A program made the position numbers and the translations under genes. This document shows, one piece after another, positions 1 to 8,233 of a DNA stretch of 16,698 bases. This DNA is from CAYSLC01 sp964431545. GTDB taxonomy: Bacteria > Desulfobacterota > Desulfobacteria > Desulfobacterales > JAABSP01. Location of the stretch: positions 1 to 16,698 of the forward strand of contig CAYSLC010000126.1 of assembly GCA_964431545.1 (NCBI GenBank), written 5' to 3'. The notes beneath the pieces were generated by a model that worked only from the letters and a program-made list of their open reading frames with translations, ran no database searches and was not told the DNA's origin. How positions within the stretch are numbered: the stretch's first letter is position 1; each line of letters starts with the position of its first letter.

Positions 1-659
1 CCGAAGATCCGGCCGGTGGGGTCGCAGATGCCGGCGATGTCGTGGAGGGAGCCGTTGGGGTTGTGGGGGAAGGCGCCTCGGGCGGGACCGCCGTCGGGCA
101 GGGCGTAGCGCAGGACCACCTGACGGTCGTCCACAAGTCGTTTAATAGTGGCGTCGTCGGCGTAGAGCTTTCCCTCTCCGTGGCGGATGGGGAGTTCCAG
201 CCGATCGATCCCTTTGGTAAAGATGCACGGGGTCTCGGGTTCGACTTTCAGATGGACCCAGTCGTCCCGGAAGTTGCCGCAATCGTTGTAGGTGACGGCC
301 ACCGTCCGGGCGGTGTAGTCGCCGTCGAAGCCGGGCAGGAGCCCCAGGTTGACCAGGGTCTGGAACCCGTTGCAGATCCCGATGACCAGGTTTCCGTCCC
401 CGATGAACCGGAGGAGCGCCTCCCCCAGGTTGGTCTTCATCCGGACCGCCTGGATCACCCCGGCCCCGTGGTCGTCCCCCCAACTGAACCCGCCGCCGAA
501 GACGAGGATCCGGTAGTCGGCGAGCTTCGCCTCCCCGGCGATCAGGGCGTTGATGTGCACCCGGTGGGCCGTTGCGCCGGCCAGTTCCAGGGCGTATTGG
601 GTTTCGTGGTCGCAGTTGAGACCAAAACCGGTCAGGACGAGGGCGCTTACAGATGCCAT
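1..659 (-). CDS. purQ: Phosphoribosylformylglycinamidine synthase glutaminase subunit PurQ (C-terminus beyond window)
   Basis: Class I glutamine amidotransferase that releases ammonia from glutamine for the PurL-catalysed conversion of FGAR to FGAM, step four of purine synthesis, in the cytoplasm. 219 complete codons are visible. The nucleophile elbow IGICNGFQ gives catalytic Cys96, preceded by FGGGFSWGDD, and the late segment reads NPNGSLHDIAGICDPTGRIF. In the family this is followed almost at once by a PHPE motif carrying the catalytic His and Glu; here that part lies beyond base 1, so the gene is cut by the window, not visibly broken. The ATG at 659-657 (protein MASVSALVLTGFGLNC) has AAGGA 7 bases upstream. 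It starts 25 bp after the purL stop, so the two are almost certainly co-transcribed. Identification is firm. Confidence 0.96.
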   Translation of the reverse strand, partial: MASVSALVLTGFGLNCDHETQYALELAGATAHRVHINALIAGEAKLADYRILVFGGGFSWGDDHGAGVIQAVRMKTNLGEALLRFIGDGNLVIGICNGFQTLVNLGLLPGFDGDYTARTVAVTYNDCGNFRDDWVHLKVEPETPCIFTKGIDRLELPIRHGEGKLYADDATIKRLVDDRQVVLRYALPDGGPARGAFPHNPNGSLHDIAGICDPTGRIF

Positions 660-684
660 GGGATCATTCCTTTTCCAACGCTTT

Positions 685-3678
685 TCAAAGTCCCTCGAAC
701 GGAGACTTCCACGCCGTTTTCAGCTCCGATACCGGCAGATCGATGATGGTTTTCCCCTCAACCCCCGCCACAGCCAGCCGTCCCGTCTCGGTCATGGTCC
801 CGATGGGGGCGCACGGCAGGCCGGAGAAGATCTCCTCCCATCGCCCGGCCCGGTCCGGGGGGACGGTGGCGATGAACCGGCCGGCCGATTCGGAATAGAG
901 GATCGTGTCTTCCCGACCGGCCCCGTCGGCGGGAACCCGGGCCAGATCCACCGCCATGCCCAACTCCCCGGCCATGGCCATGAGGGCCAGGTGGACCCCC
1001 AGCCCGCCCCGGTAGATCCCGTGAATGGAAGCAGCGAGCCCCTCCCCCACGGCCCGGAACAGGGCCCGGTAGAGGGCGGGGAACGCTTCGGGATCGACCC
1101 GGGGCACGTTCCTTCCGGTGTAGCCGAAAAGATCGTAGTATTCGGAGCCGCCCAGCTCGTCCCGGGTGGTCCCCAGGACGTAGACCTTGTCCCCGGCCGC
1201 CTTGGGGTCCATGGTGACACAGGCCTTCACGTCCTCGATCCGCCCGATGGCGGAGAACTGGAGGGTCTCCGGGGCCGAGACCTTGTGGGTCTCCCCGAAG
1301 CGGCCCGGCAGGTGGCCGTCCACGTACATGCTGTCCTTGCCCGAGAGCAGCGGCACGCCGTAGGCGAGGCTCATCTCCCGGAGGGCCCGGCAGGACCGGA
1401 CGAGCTGGGCCGCCTTGAATTTCCCGTCCGGGTTCTTCACCGGGTCGTACTGAATGTTGGGCCAGCAGAAGTTGTCCACCCCGCCGATGTGGTCGGGGTC
1501 GCCCCCCACCGCCAGGATCCGGCGCACAGCCTCGTCGATGACACAGGTTGTCATGTGAAAGGCGTCGATGGCGGAATAGCTTGGAAGCAGGGCCTGGGCG
1601 AAGGCGATCCCCCGCTCGGAGGTCAGGACGGGGCGGAGCACCGCGGCGTCGCTGTTGACGTCCCGACCGACCCCCACCAGGGGCTTGACCGCGCTGGACC
1701 CCTGAACCTCGTGGTCGTACTGGCGGATGATCCACTCCTTGGAGCAGATGTTGGGCCGGGAAACCATGGCGAGCAGGAGGGCGTCGTGGTCCCGGGGCGG
1801 CCCCAGGACCGGCTCGTGGAGGCCCCGCTCCCCGGGGGTGCGCCAGACCGCGTCGAACGCCCACTGGGGAAAGCCGGATTCCAAAAGATCGAGGTCCACG
1901 TGGGCGCAGGTCCGCCCGCCGTAGGTGATGTGGAGCTTCCCCGAATCGGTGTACCGGCCGATCACCGTGCTCTCCACGGCGTGTTTTGCGGAGAGGGCCA
2001 TGAACCGGTCCCGGTCCTCGGGCCGGATCGCCACGGTCATCCGCTCCTGGGACTCGGAGACCCAGATCTCCCACTGGTCGAGCCCCGGGTACTTGAGGGG
2101 GACCTTCTCCAGCTCGATCTCGCACCCGCCGGAGAACCGGGCCGACTCGCCCACCGACGACGACAGCCCGCCGCCGCCGTTGTCGGTGATGAACCGGATG
2201 AGCCCCTCGTCCCGGGCCTCCAGGAGGAAGTCGTGCATCTTCTTCTGGGTGTATGGGTCGCCGATCTGGACGTGGCCGGCCGGGGTGTGGGCCGAGAAGA
2301 CCTCGGAGGAGGCGGTGACGCCGTGGATCCCGTCCTTGCCCACCCGGCCCCCGCACATGACCGCCAGGTCGCCCGGGGAGGTCCGCTTATCCTCCGCCGG
2401 CTCCCCGTGGACCGTCGCCGGCATCATCCCCACCGCCGTGACGAAGACGAGGCACTTGCCCAGGTACCCGGGATGGAAATAGACCTGGCCGAAGGGGGTG
2501 GGGATCCCGCTCTTGTTGCCGCCGTCCCGGACCCCCTCGATCACCCCGTCCAGGAGCCGCCGGGGGTGGAGGCGGGGCTTCAAGTCTCCGGCGTAGTCCC
2601 GGGGCCCCACACAGTAGCCGTAGCTGCCCATGATCAGCCGGGCCCCCTTCCCCGTGCCCAGGGGATCCCGGTAGACCCCCACGATCCCCGTGATGGCGCC
2701 GCCGTAGGCCTCCATGTTGGAGGGGGAGTTGTGGGTCTCGCCGGTGATGACGTAATAATGGTCGTCGTCGAAGCGCCCGGCCCCGGCGTTGTCCCAGAGG
2801 ACCGAGACCACCCACGGCTTCTCCTCTTTCAAGGCGAGGGTCGGGGCCTCGATGCAGGTCTTGAAAAGGCTGTCCACGGTCTCCACGGGGCCGGTCTCGG
2901 ACGACCGGTACCGGAAGAGCCCCCGGAAGGTGTTGTGGTTGCAGTGGTCGCTCCGGGCCTGGGAGATGTACTCCAGCTCGATGTCGGTGGGGTCGGACAG
3001 GTCGAACCGGGCCCGTTCCTCCCGGACCCGGGGGTCGAGGAAGTAGGCCCGGATGGTGGGGATGTCGTTGGGGTTCAGGGCCAGGTTCCGGGCGTCGCTG
3101 ATCTCCCGCAGCCCCGCGTCGCTGTCGATGGGCAGGGCCGTCACCGTGGGGGTGTGGTCGAGGATCACCTTGGGGAGGATGATCCCGATCCCCTCCCGGG
3201 GGTCCCACCCGTCCCTGGAGAAGATCCGCCACTGCTGGATGATGTCGTTGGCCAGAAGCTCCCCGGCCAGCATCCGGACGTCCGCCTCGGAGAGTGCCTC
3301 GGCCCGGATGCAGTACCGCCGGGAGGTGTAGATCCCCTCCTCCGGAGAGAACCGGACCCCCAGAAGGTCCTCGGCCGCCTCCACCGCCGTGCTTCCCGGG
3401 TTGTCCCGGACCCCGGGCCGGAAACCGATCCAGATCCCCCAGTCAAAGGGCAGATCCAGGGGGTCGAGGGAGGAGGTCTGGATCACCGGGTTGGTGAGCA
3501 CCTCGGTCCGGACCCGGTCGATCTGCTCCCGGGTCAGGTCGGCGTCCACGGTGACCACGGAGATGGACCGGACCCCGTCGATGTGGAGGCCGAAATAATC
3601 CTTGGCCTTGCGCCGAACGGCATCCCCCTCGGCGTCGAAGAGTTCCGGCTTCAGGGCGATCTCGATCCGGTACGGCAT
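685..3678 (-). CDS. purL: Phosphoribosylformylglycinamidine synthase, two PurS-like domains fused to PurL
   Basis: 997-residue ATP-dependent FGAM synthase that uses ammonia delivered by PurQ. Residues 1-68 look like a PurS subunit (KPELFDAEGDA near the start, LTNPVIQ at its end). Residues 82-151 look like a second PurS unit (FRPGVRDNPGSTAVEAAEDL, then ELLANDIIQQW). The PurL catalytic part follows: ARSDHCNHN (241-249), TGETHNSPSN (312-321), GVRDGGNKSGIPTPFG (382-397), then two AIRS-type halves ending near 997. The usual Bacillus-type PurL is about 740 residues with a separate PurS of about 80; the long E. coli-type enzyme is about 1300 with its own glutaminase domain. This form is intermediate, and no separate purS is seen. 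ATG at 3678 with AGGA about 8 bases upstream; TGA at 685-687. A 70-bp gap without a clear terminator separates it from rseP upstream. Confidence 0.96.
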   Translation of the reverse strand: MPYRIEIALKPELFDAEGDAVRRKAKDYFGLHIDGVRSISVVTVDADLTREQIDRVRTEVLTNPVIQTSSLDPLDLPFDWGIWIGFRPGVRDNPGSTAVEAAEDLLGVRFSPEEGIYTSRRYCIRAEALSEADVRMLAGELLANDIIQQWRIFSRDGWDPREGIGIILPKVILDHTPTVTALPIDSDAGLREISDARNLALNPNDIPTIRAYFLDPRVREERARFDLSDPTDIELEYISQARSDHCNHNTFRGLFRYRSSETGPVETVDSLFKTCIEAPTLALKEEKPWVVSVLWDNAGAGRFDDDHYYVITGETHNSPSNMEAYGGAITGIVGVYRDPLGTGKGARLIMGSYGYCVGPRDYAGDLKPRLHPRRLLDGVIEGVRDGGNKSGIPTPFGQVYFHPGYLGKCLVFVTAVGMMPATVHGEPAEDKRTSPGDLAVMCGGRVGKDGIHGVTASSEVFSAHTPAGHVQIGDPYTQKKMHDFLLEARDEGLIRFITDNGGGGLSSSVGESARFSGGCEIELEKVPLKYPGLDQWEIWVSESQERMTVAIRPEDRDRFMALSAKHAVESTVIGRYTDSGKLHITYGGRTCAHVDLDLLESGFPQWAFDAVWRTPGERGLHEPVLGPPRDHDALLLAMVSRPNICSKEWIIRQYDHEVQGSSAVKPLVGVGRDVNSDAAVLRPVLTSERGIAFAQALLPSYSAIDAFHMTTCVIDEAVRRILAVGGDPDHIGGVDNFCWPNIQYDPVKNPDGKFKAAQLVRSCRALREMSLAYGVPLLSGKDSMYVDGHLPGRFGETHKVSAPETLQFSAIGRIEDVKACVTMDPKAAGDKVYVLGTTRDELGGSEYYDLFGYTGRNVPRVDPEAFPALYRALFRAVGEGLAASIHGIYRGGLGVHLALMAMAGELGMAVDLARVPADGAGREDTILYSESAGRFIATVPPDRAGRWEEIFSGLPCAPIGTMTETGRLAVAGVEGKTIIDLPVSELKTAWKSPFEGL

Positions 3679-3748
3679 GGCGTTTTCCTATGGATTCGGG
3701 TTGCGGCTCGGGCGACGGAGCGGTTCCACGCCCTTTCTTCCGGCGGTT

Positions 3749-4816
3749 CTAGCTGGCGAAGATCCGGGCCAGATCGTTGTAGAAGACGAAGATCATCAAC
3801 AGCAGCAGCACGAAGATCCCCGCCTGCTGGGCGACCTCCCGGACCCGGGTGTTGACCGGCTTGCCCATGATCAGTTCGATGAAGAAGAAGAGGAGGTGGC
3901 CCCCGTCGAGCACCGGGATGGGGAGGAAATTCAAGATGGCCAGGTTGATGCTGAGCAGGGCGATGAAGAAGACCAGGTTGGTGGCCCCCTCCCGGGCCTG
4001 CTCCCCGGCGAGCTGGGCGATCATCAGCGGGCCGCCCAGGGTCTTGGCGGAGACCGTCCCCTGGATCAGCTTGACCACGCTGACGATGGTCAGCTCCGTG
4101 ATCTCGTAGGTCCGGACGATGCTCTGCCCCACCGCCTCCAGGGGGCCGATGGATCGGGTGAAGAACTCCCCGCCGGCGGTGACCCCGATGACGTACCGCT
4201 CCCGCTCCTCGCCGAAGATGTCGGGGATCTTCTTGCGCCGGGGGACGATCTCCCGGGTCAGCGTCTCGTCCCCCCGCCGGATCGCGATGGAGAGCGCCTC
4301 GCCCCCGCTTTCGGTGATGATCTCGGACATCTCCCGCCAGGTGCCGATCTCGCGGCCGTCGATGCGGACGATGGCGTCCCCCTCCCGAAGCCCGGCCTCG
4401 TGGGCCGGGGTTCCCTCCTCCACCGAGCCGACGGTCGGCTTGAGGACATGGACCCCCGAGAAAAGAAAGATGCCGTAGAAGATGAGCACGGCCAGCAGGA
4501 GGTTGAACAGGGGGCCCGCGGCGACGATCACGATCCGCTGGAGCACCGGCTTGTGGGTGAAGGAGATGGGGACGTCCTCGGGGTCGATCTCGGCATCGGG
4601 CTCCTCGCCCACCATCTTCACGTACCCGCCCAGGGGGATGGCCGAGATGCGGTAATCGGTGATCCCCACCGTCCGGCCCACCACCCGGGGGCCGAACCCC
4701 AGGGAAAACTTTTCCACCCCGACGCCGAAGAGCCGGGCCATCAGAAAGTGGCCCAGCTCGTGGAAGAAGATCAGGACGCCGAGGACGATCACGAATGCGA
4801 AAAAACTTGTACTCAT
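3749..4816 (-). CDS. rseP: Site-2 intramembrane zinc metalloprotease RseP
   Basis: 355-residue inner-membrane protease that cuts transmembrane segments of regulators such as anti-sigma factors and can clear remnant signal peptides. Visible are an N-terminal hydrophobic helix carrying the zinc site HELGH (19-23), a second hydrophobic stretch around 93-120, a single PDZ domain about 125-205 (SVEEGTPAHEAGLREGDAIV), the third zinc-ligand motif NFLPIPVLDGG (296-306, Asp304), and a C-terminal membrane helix about 333-347. One PDZ domain is fewer than E. coli RseP (two) and makes the protein shorter than its roughly 450 residues; one-PDZ forms are common. The ATG at 4816 is 3 bp past the dxr stop, and its AAGGTGGG ribosome site overlaps the end of dxr, indicating coupling. 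No rseA/rseB-like partner is nearby. Confidence 0.95.
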   Translation of the reverse strand: MSTSFFAFVIVLGVLIFFHELGHFLMARLFGVGVEKFSLGFGPRVVGRTVGITDYRISAIPLGGYVKMVGEEPDAEIDPEDVPISFTHKPVLQRIVIVAAGPLFNLLLAVLIFYGIFLFSGVHVLKPTVGSVEEGTPAHEAGLREGDAIVRIDGREIGTWREMSEIITESGGEALSIAIRRGDETLTREIVPRRKKIPDIFGEERERYVIGVTAGGEFFTRSIGPLEAVGQSIVRTYEITELTIVSVVKLIQGTVSAKTLGGPLMIAQLAGEQAREGATNLVFFIALLSINLAILNFLPIPVLDGGHLLFFFIELIMGKPVNTRVREVAQQAGIFVLLLLMIFVFYNDLARIFAS

Positions 4817-4819
4817 CGG

Positions 4820-5980
4820 TTACCCACCTTGATTGACCAGGCTCTCCACATGGGTCCGGGCCCATCGATCCGCCGTTCGGATCTGATCCAGGGCCGGATC
4901 CCGAACCACCTTGTGGCAGCCCATGGCGTGGCGGACCATCTCGGTGATCCGCAGAAACGAGATCCGGCCCTCCAGGAAGGCGCCGACCGCCACCTCGTTG
5001 GCGGCGTTGAGCACCGTCGGCAGGGTCCCCCCCTCGTCGCAGGCGTCGAAGGCGAGGGCCAGCGCCTCGAAGGTCTCCGGGTCGGGCCGTTCGAAATGGA
5101 GGGATTCCAGGGCCGCGAAATCGGGCGGCGCCACCCCGATATCGAGCCGCTCCGGCCAGGAGAGGGCGTAGGCGATGGCCCCCCGCATGTCCGGCGCCCC
5201 CATCTGGGCCATCACCGTCCCGTCCCGGAAGGCGACCATGGAGTGGACGATGCTCTGGGGGTGGATCACCACCTCGATCCGGTCCCGGGGAAGGCCGAAC
5301 AGGTGCATGGCCTCGATCACCTCCAGCCCTTTGTTCATCAGGGTGGCGGAGTCGATGGTGATCTTGGGTCCCATCCGCCAGGTGGGGTGCCGGAGGGCCT
5401 CTTCGGGGGTGATGCCCGCCATCTGTTTCTTGGTCCATCCCCGGAAGGGGCCGCCGGAGGCGGTGAGCAGGATCTTCTCCACATCCTCCCGGCGCTGTCC
5501 GGCGAGGCACTGGAAGATGGCCGAGTGTTCGCTGTCCACCGGCAGGATCCGCACCCCGCGCTCCTCGGCCCGGACGGTCACCAGTTCGCCGGCCATGACC
5601 AGGGTCTCCTTGTTGGCCAGGGCGATCTCCTTGCCGGCGTCGATGGCGGCCAGGGTCGGCGTCAGCCCCGCCGCCCCCACCACCGCGGTGAGGACCGCGT
5701 CGACCTCCTCATGGGCGGCGGCCCGGCGGTACCCCTCGTCCCCGAACCGGATCTCCACGCCCGCGGCCCCCCCCACCAGATCCCAGAGGGCCTTGGCCCG
5801 GGGTTCATCGATCACCACGGCGAGGTCGGGCCTGAACTCCCCGATCTGCTCCGCCAGCAGATCGAGGTTGGAATGGGCGGCCAGGGCCTTGACCTGGAAC
5901 CGATCGGGGAACCGGCGGACGACGTCGAGGGCGCTGCGGCCGATGGAGCCGGTGGAGCCCAGAATGGAGAGGCGCTTCAT
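4820..5980 (-). CDS. dxr: 1-deoxy-D-xylulose 5-phosphate reductoisomerase
   Basis: 386-residue enzyme of the MEP isoprenoid pathway that converts DXP to MEP using NADPH and a divalent metal, in the cytoplasm. Seen directly: NADPH-binding GSTGSIG (8-14), ALANKE (120-125), metal ligands Asp149 and Glu151 in PVDSEHSAIFQ, LTASGGPF (172-179), SATLMNKGLEVIEA with Glu220, IHPQSIVHSM (239-248) and LNAANEVAVGAFL near the C-terminus. Length is normal for the family. The ATG overlaps the cdsA stop by one base (TGATG), a translational-coupling arrangement. Together with uppS and cdsA upstream it supplies isoprenoid precursors and lipid carriers for the envelope. No anomalies seen. Confidence 0.98.
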   Translation of the reverse strand: MKRLSILGSTGSIGRSALDVVRRFPDRFQVKALAAHSNLDLLAEQIGEFRPDLAVVIDEPRAKALWDLVGGAAGVEIRFGDEGYRRAAAHEEVDAVLTAVVGAAGLTPTLAAIDAGKEIALANKETLVMAGELVTVRAEERGVRILPVDSEHSAIFQCLAGQRREDVEKILLTASGGPFRGWTKKQMAGITPEEALRHPTWRMGPKITIDSATLMNKGLEVIEAMHLFGLPRDRIEVVIHPQSIVHSMVAFRDGTVMAQMGAPDMRGAIAYALSWPERLDIGVAPPDFAALESLHFERPDPETFEALALAFDACDEGGTLPTVLNAANEVAVGAFLEGRISFLRITEMVRHAMGCHKVVRDPALDQIRTADRWARTHVESLVNQGG

Positions 5981-6789
5981 CAGAATACGATAAAGTCCCG
6001 GAAGAGGTACGTCAAGGGGGCGGCGAAGAGGAGGGCGTCGATGCGGTCGAGGAACCCGCCGTGGCCGGGCAGGATGGTTCCCGAATCCTTGATGCCGGAG
6101 ACGCGCTTGAGCTGGGATTCAAAGAGGTCCCCCGCCTGTCCGGCGAGGCCGATGGCGATGAAGAAAATCGGCGCCAGGGTCCAGGGGACCTGGGGGAGAA
6201 AAAGGCCCTTGACGGCCGAGCCCACCACCAGGTTGGCGGCCAGCCCGCCCAGGGCCCCCTCGATGGTCTTCTTGGGGCTGATGGCGGGGCAGAGTCTGTG
6301 CCGGCCGAAGTACGAGCCCACATAGTAGGCCCCCACATCCCCGGCGAAGATGACGGCCAGGAGCAGGAAGATCCAGACCATGCCGTCGGGTCCGGCCCGG
6401 AGCCAGACGATGCAGCACAGGGGGATGGGGACGTAGACGACCCCCTGGATCTGCCGGGCCAGGTTGGCCAGGATGGTGGGGTCGTCGCTGAACTGGGTGA
6501 GGGAGAAGGCGCCGCAGAGGACCAGGTTCACGGCCAGAAGCCCCACCACCATCCCCTGGGCGTTCCGGTGGGCACCCAGAACCATCAGGGCCCCGGTCAC
6601 CAGGGCGATGAGCAGCAGAAGGCCGGAGATCGATCGGGCCCGGGGGTCGAAGACGATCCGGAAGTACTCGCAGAGGGTCAGGACGCAGACCGCGCCGATG
6701 AGAATCGAGAAGGGGGCGCCCCCGGCATAGATCAGCCCGATCAGGAAGGGGAGCGCGACGATGGCGGTGATCCAGCGTTTCCGGTGCAT
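5980..6789 (-). CDS. cdsA: Phosphatidate cytidylyltransferase
   Basis: 269-residue integral membrane enzyme that makes CDP-diacylglycerol from phosphatidate and CTP, the branch point for bacterial phospholipids. Several hydrophobic stretches are visible, at about 7-22, 26-41, 55-72, 80-97, 118-131, 136-160 and 205-219. The family signature lies at residues 225-251: SQLKR, then KDSGTILPGHGG, then DRID, with every fixed position of the cytidylyltransferase pattern intact. SPKKTIEGALGG (171-182) is also typical. ATG at 6789; an AAGGA lies 12 bases upstream, slightly far, so initiation may be weak. It follows uppS by 34 bp and its TGA overlaps the dxr ATG by one base. Confidence 0.96.
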   Translation of the reverse strand: MHRKRWITAIVALPFLIGLIYAGGAPFSILIGAVCVLTLCEYFRIVFDPRARSISGLLLLIALVTGALMVLGAHRNAQGMVVGLLAVNLVLCGAFSLTQFSDDPTILANLARQIQGVVYVPIPLCCIVWLRAGPDGMVWIFLLLAVIFAGDVGAYYVGSYFGRHRLCPAISPKKTIEGALGGLAANLVVGSAVKGLFLPQVPWTLAPIFFIAIGLAGQAGDLFESQLKRVSGIKDSGTILPGHGGFLDRIDALLFAAPLTYLFRDFIVF

Positions 6790-6823
6790 AGGGAGAAAGG
6801 ATCCTTATGGAAGGGTTGGAAGA

Positions 6824-7570
6824 TCAGACCCGGCCGAAGCGGCGTTCCCTCCCCGCGTACGCCTCCAGGATCCGGTGGTACTCCGCGACCGTGAAATCGG
6901 GCCACAGGGTGGGGGTGACGAAGATCTCCGCGTAGGCGATCTGCCAGAGCATGAAGTTGCTCAGGCGCATCTCGCCGCTGGTCCGGATCAGCAGATCGGG
7001 ATCGGGCATCCCCCGGGTGTCGAGGTGGTCCGACACGGCCTCGGCGTCCACCGATTCGGGGACCATGTCCCCCGTCTGGATCTTTTCGGCGATCCGGTGG
7101 ACCATGCGGACGATCTCGTCCCTCGCCCCGTAGCTCAGCGCCAGGTTGAGGGTCATCCCGTCGTTGCCGGCGGTCTCGGCCATGGTCTGGCTCAGGGTCT
7201 TTTGGACATCCGAGGGGAGCTGTTCGAACCGCCCGATGGTGTGGAGGCGGATGTTGTTCTCCTTCATCTCCGGCAGTTCGGTGCGCAGGAACCGGCGAAG
7301 CAGCGTCATCAGGGCGGTCACCTCGATCTTTGGCCGCTGCCAGTTCTCGGTGGAGAAGGCGTAGAGGGTGAGCACGGGGATGTCGAGCGCTCGGGAGGCC
7401 CGGACGATCTCCCGCACCACCTCGGTCCCCCGCTCGTGCCCCTTGACCCGGTTGAGGGTCCGCTGCTTGGCCCACCGGCCGTTGCCGTCCATGATGACGG
7501 CCACGTGGCGGGGCAGCCGGCTCCCGTCGACGGCCGGACCGTCCGGCGCGGTATGGCCGCTAGAACTCAA
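6824..7570 (-). CDS. uppS: Di-trans,poly-cis undecaprenyl diphosphate synthase (TTG start)
   Basis: 248-residue cis-prenyltransferase that adds isopentenyl units to farnesyl diphosphate to form the undecaprenyl carrier for peptidoglycan and O-antigen. Motifs: HVAVIMDGNGRWAKQR with catalytic Asp28, YAFSTENW (70-77), LIRTSGEMRLSNFMLWQ (194-210) and AYAEIFVT (212-219). The start is TTG at 7570: no ATG occurs in frame before the conserved HVAVIMDG, and AAGGAG sits 4 bases upstream. The first 11 bases overlap the 3' end of frr, so translation is probably coupled to frr. Dxr, two genes on, makes the precursor pathway enzyme. The start choice is somewhat less certain than the identity. Confidence 0.95.
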   Translation of the reverse strand: MSSSGHTAPDGPAVDGSRLPRHVAVIMDGNGRWAKQRTLNRVKGHERGTEVVREIVRASRALDIPVLTLYAFSTENWQRPKIEVTALMTLLRRFLRTELPEMKENNIRLHTIGRFEQLPSDVQKTLSQTMAETAGNDGMTLNLALSYGARDEIVRMVHRIAEKIQTGDMVPESVDAEAVSDHLDTRGMPDPDLLIRTSGEMRLSNFMLWQIAYAEIFVTPTLWPDFTVAEYHRILEAYAGRERRFGRV

Positions 7571-8117
7571 GGATCTCCTTCTCTTTTTCCTTGTAAAGGT
7601 CGTCGATCTTTTCGATGTATTCGTCGGTGATCTTCTGGACCTCCTCCTGGGCCTTGAACGCCTCGTCCTCGGAGATCTCCCCCTCCTTCTTGAACCCCTT
7701 GAGCAGCTCGTTGGCGTCCCGCCGGATGTTCCGGATCGCCACCTTGTACTCCTCGCAGGTCTTGTTGACCAGCTTGACCAATTCCTTGCGCCGCTCCTCG
7801 GTCAGCGGCGGAATGGTGATCCGGATGATCTTGCCGTCGCTCGAAGGGGTCAGGCCCAGGTCCGACTTGAGGATGGTCTTCTCGATCTCCTTGATGACGG
7901 AGACATCCCAGGGCTGGATCTGGATCAGGCGGCTTTCGGGGACGGAGAGGGAGGCCATCTGATTGAGCGGGGTGGGGGTGCCGTAATAGTCGACCCGGAT
8001 CCCGTCGAGCAGCGAGAGGGAGGCCCGGCCGGTCCGGATGCGTTTGAGTTCGTTCTTGAGCGCGCCGATGGATTTGCCCATCCGCTCCTTGGTTTCCTCG
8101 TAGGTCTCTTGGATCAT
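7560..8117 (-). CDS. frr: Ribosome recycling factor
   Basis: 185-residue RRF that, with EF-G, splits the post-termination ribosome. The protein starts MIQETYEETKERMGKSIGAL and carries RIRTGRASLSLLDGI (27-41), YYGTPTPLNQMASL (44-57), the PPLTEERRKELVK segment (103 onward) and a charged C-terminal helix ending EKEILEF, all typical in a normal-length protein. The frame stays open upstream to 8237, but the ATG at 8117 gives the family length and has AGAGGA 5 bases upstream, so it is chosen. It is separated from pyrH by 116 bp holding a hairpin and T-run; the 3' end overlaps the uppS TTG start by 11 bp. Confidence 0.97.
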   Translation of the reverse strand: MIQETYEETKERMGKSIGALKNELKRIRTGRASLSLLDGIRVDYYGTPTPLNQMASLSVPESRLIQIQPWDVSVIKEIEKTILKSDLGLTPSSDGKIIRITIPPLTEERRKELVKLVNKTCEEYKVAIRNIRRDANELLKGFKKEGEISEDEAFKAQEEVQKITDEYIEKIDDLYKEKEKEILEF

Positions 8118-8202
8118 GGGTTCCTCTTCATGGCTGACGTCTTCGATATGGGGCTCGGCCGGAATCGAGGGGCCTTTTGGCGGACCGGCCCGGGCGGAGG
8201 CG

Positions 8203-8232
8203 AAAAAAACGCCGGGGGAGCCGGACCACCCG
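8203..8232 (-). terminator. Possible intrinsic terminator or attenuator between pyrH and frr
   Basis: Read on the minus strand just after the pyrH TGA, CGGGTGG (8232-8226) can pair with CCCCCG (8218-8213), leaving one bulged T and a 7-base loop. Three bases later comes a run of seven T (8209-8203). The stem is short (6 GC pairs) and a GCG spacer precedes the T-run, so it is weaker than a classic terminator. An alternative fold GGCG-T7-CGCC (8213-8199) would occlude the T-run. No good promoter was found between it and frr, so partial read-through is more likely than a full stop. Confidence 0.4.
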
Positions 8233-8233
8233 T

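Noticed and set aside
550..3855. Very long open frame of 1101 codons on the plus strand opposite purL
   Set aside because: It is the antisense of a confidently identified purL in GC-rich DNA where stop codons are rare. Its product is dominated by Gly, Pro, Val, Asp and Arg, with no recognisable domain.
3602..6325. 907-codon plus-strand open frame opposite rseP, dxr and part of cdsA
   Set aside because: It crosses three well-supported minus-strand genes and their overlaps, and its composition (Asp/Gly/His/Pro/Gln-rich) is typical of an antisense shadow.
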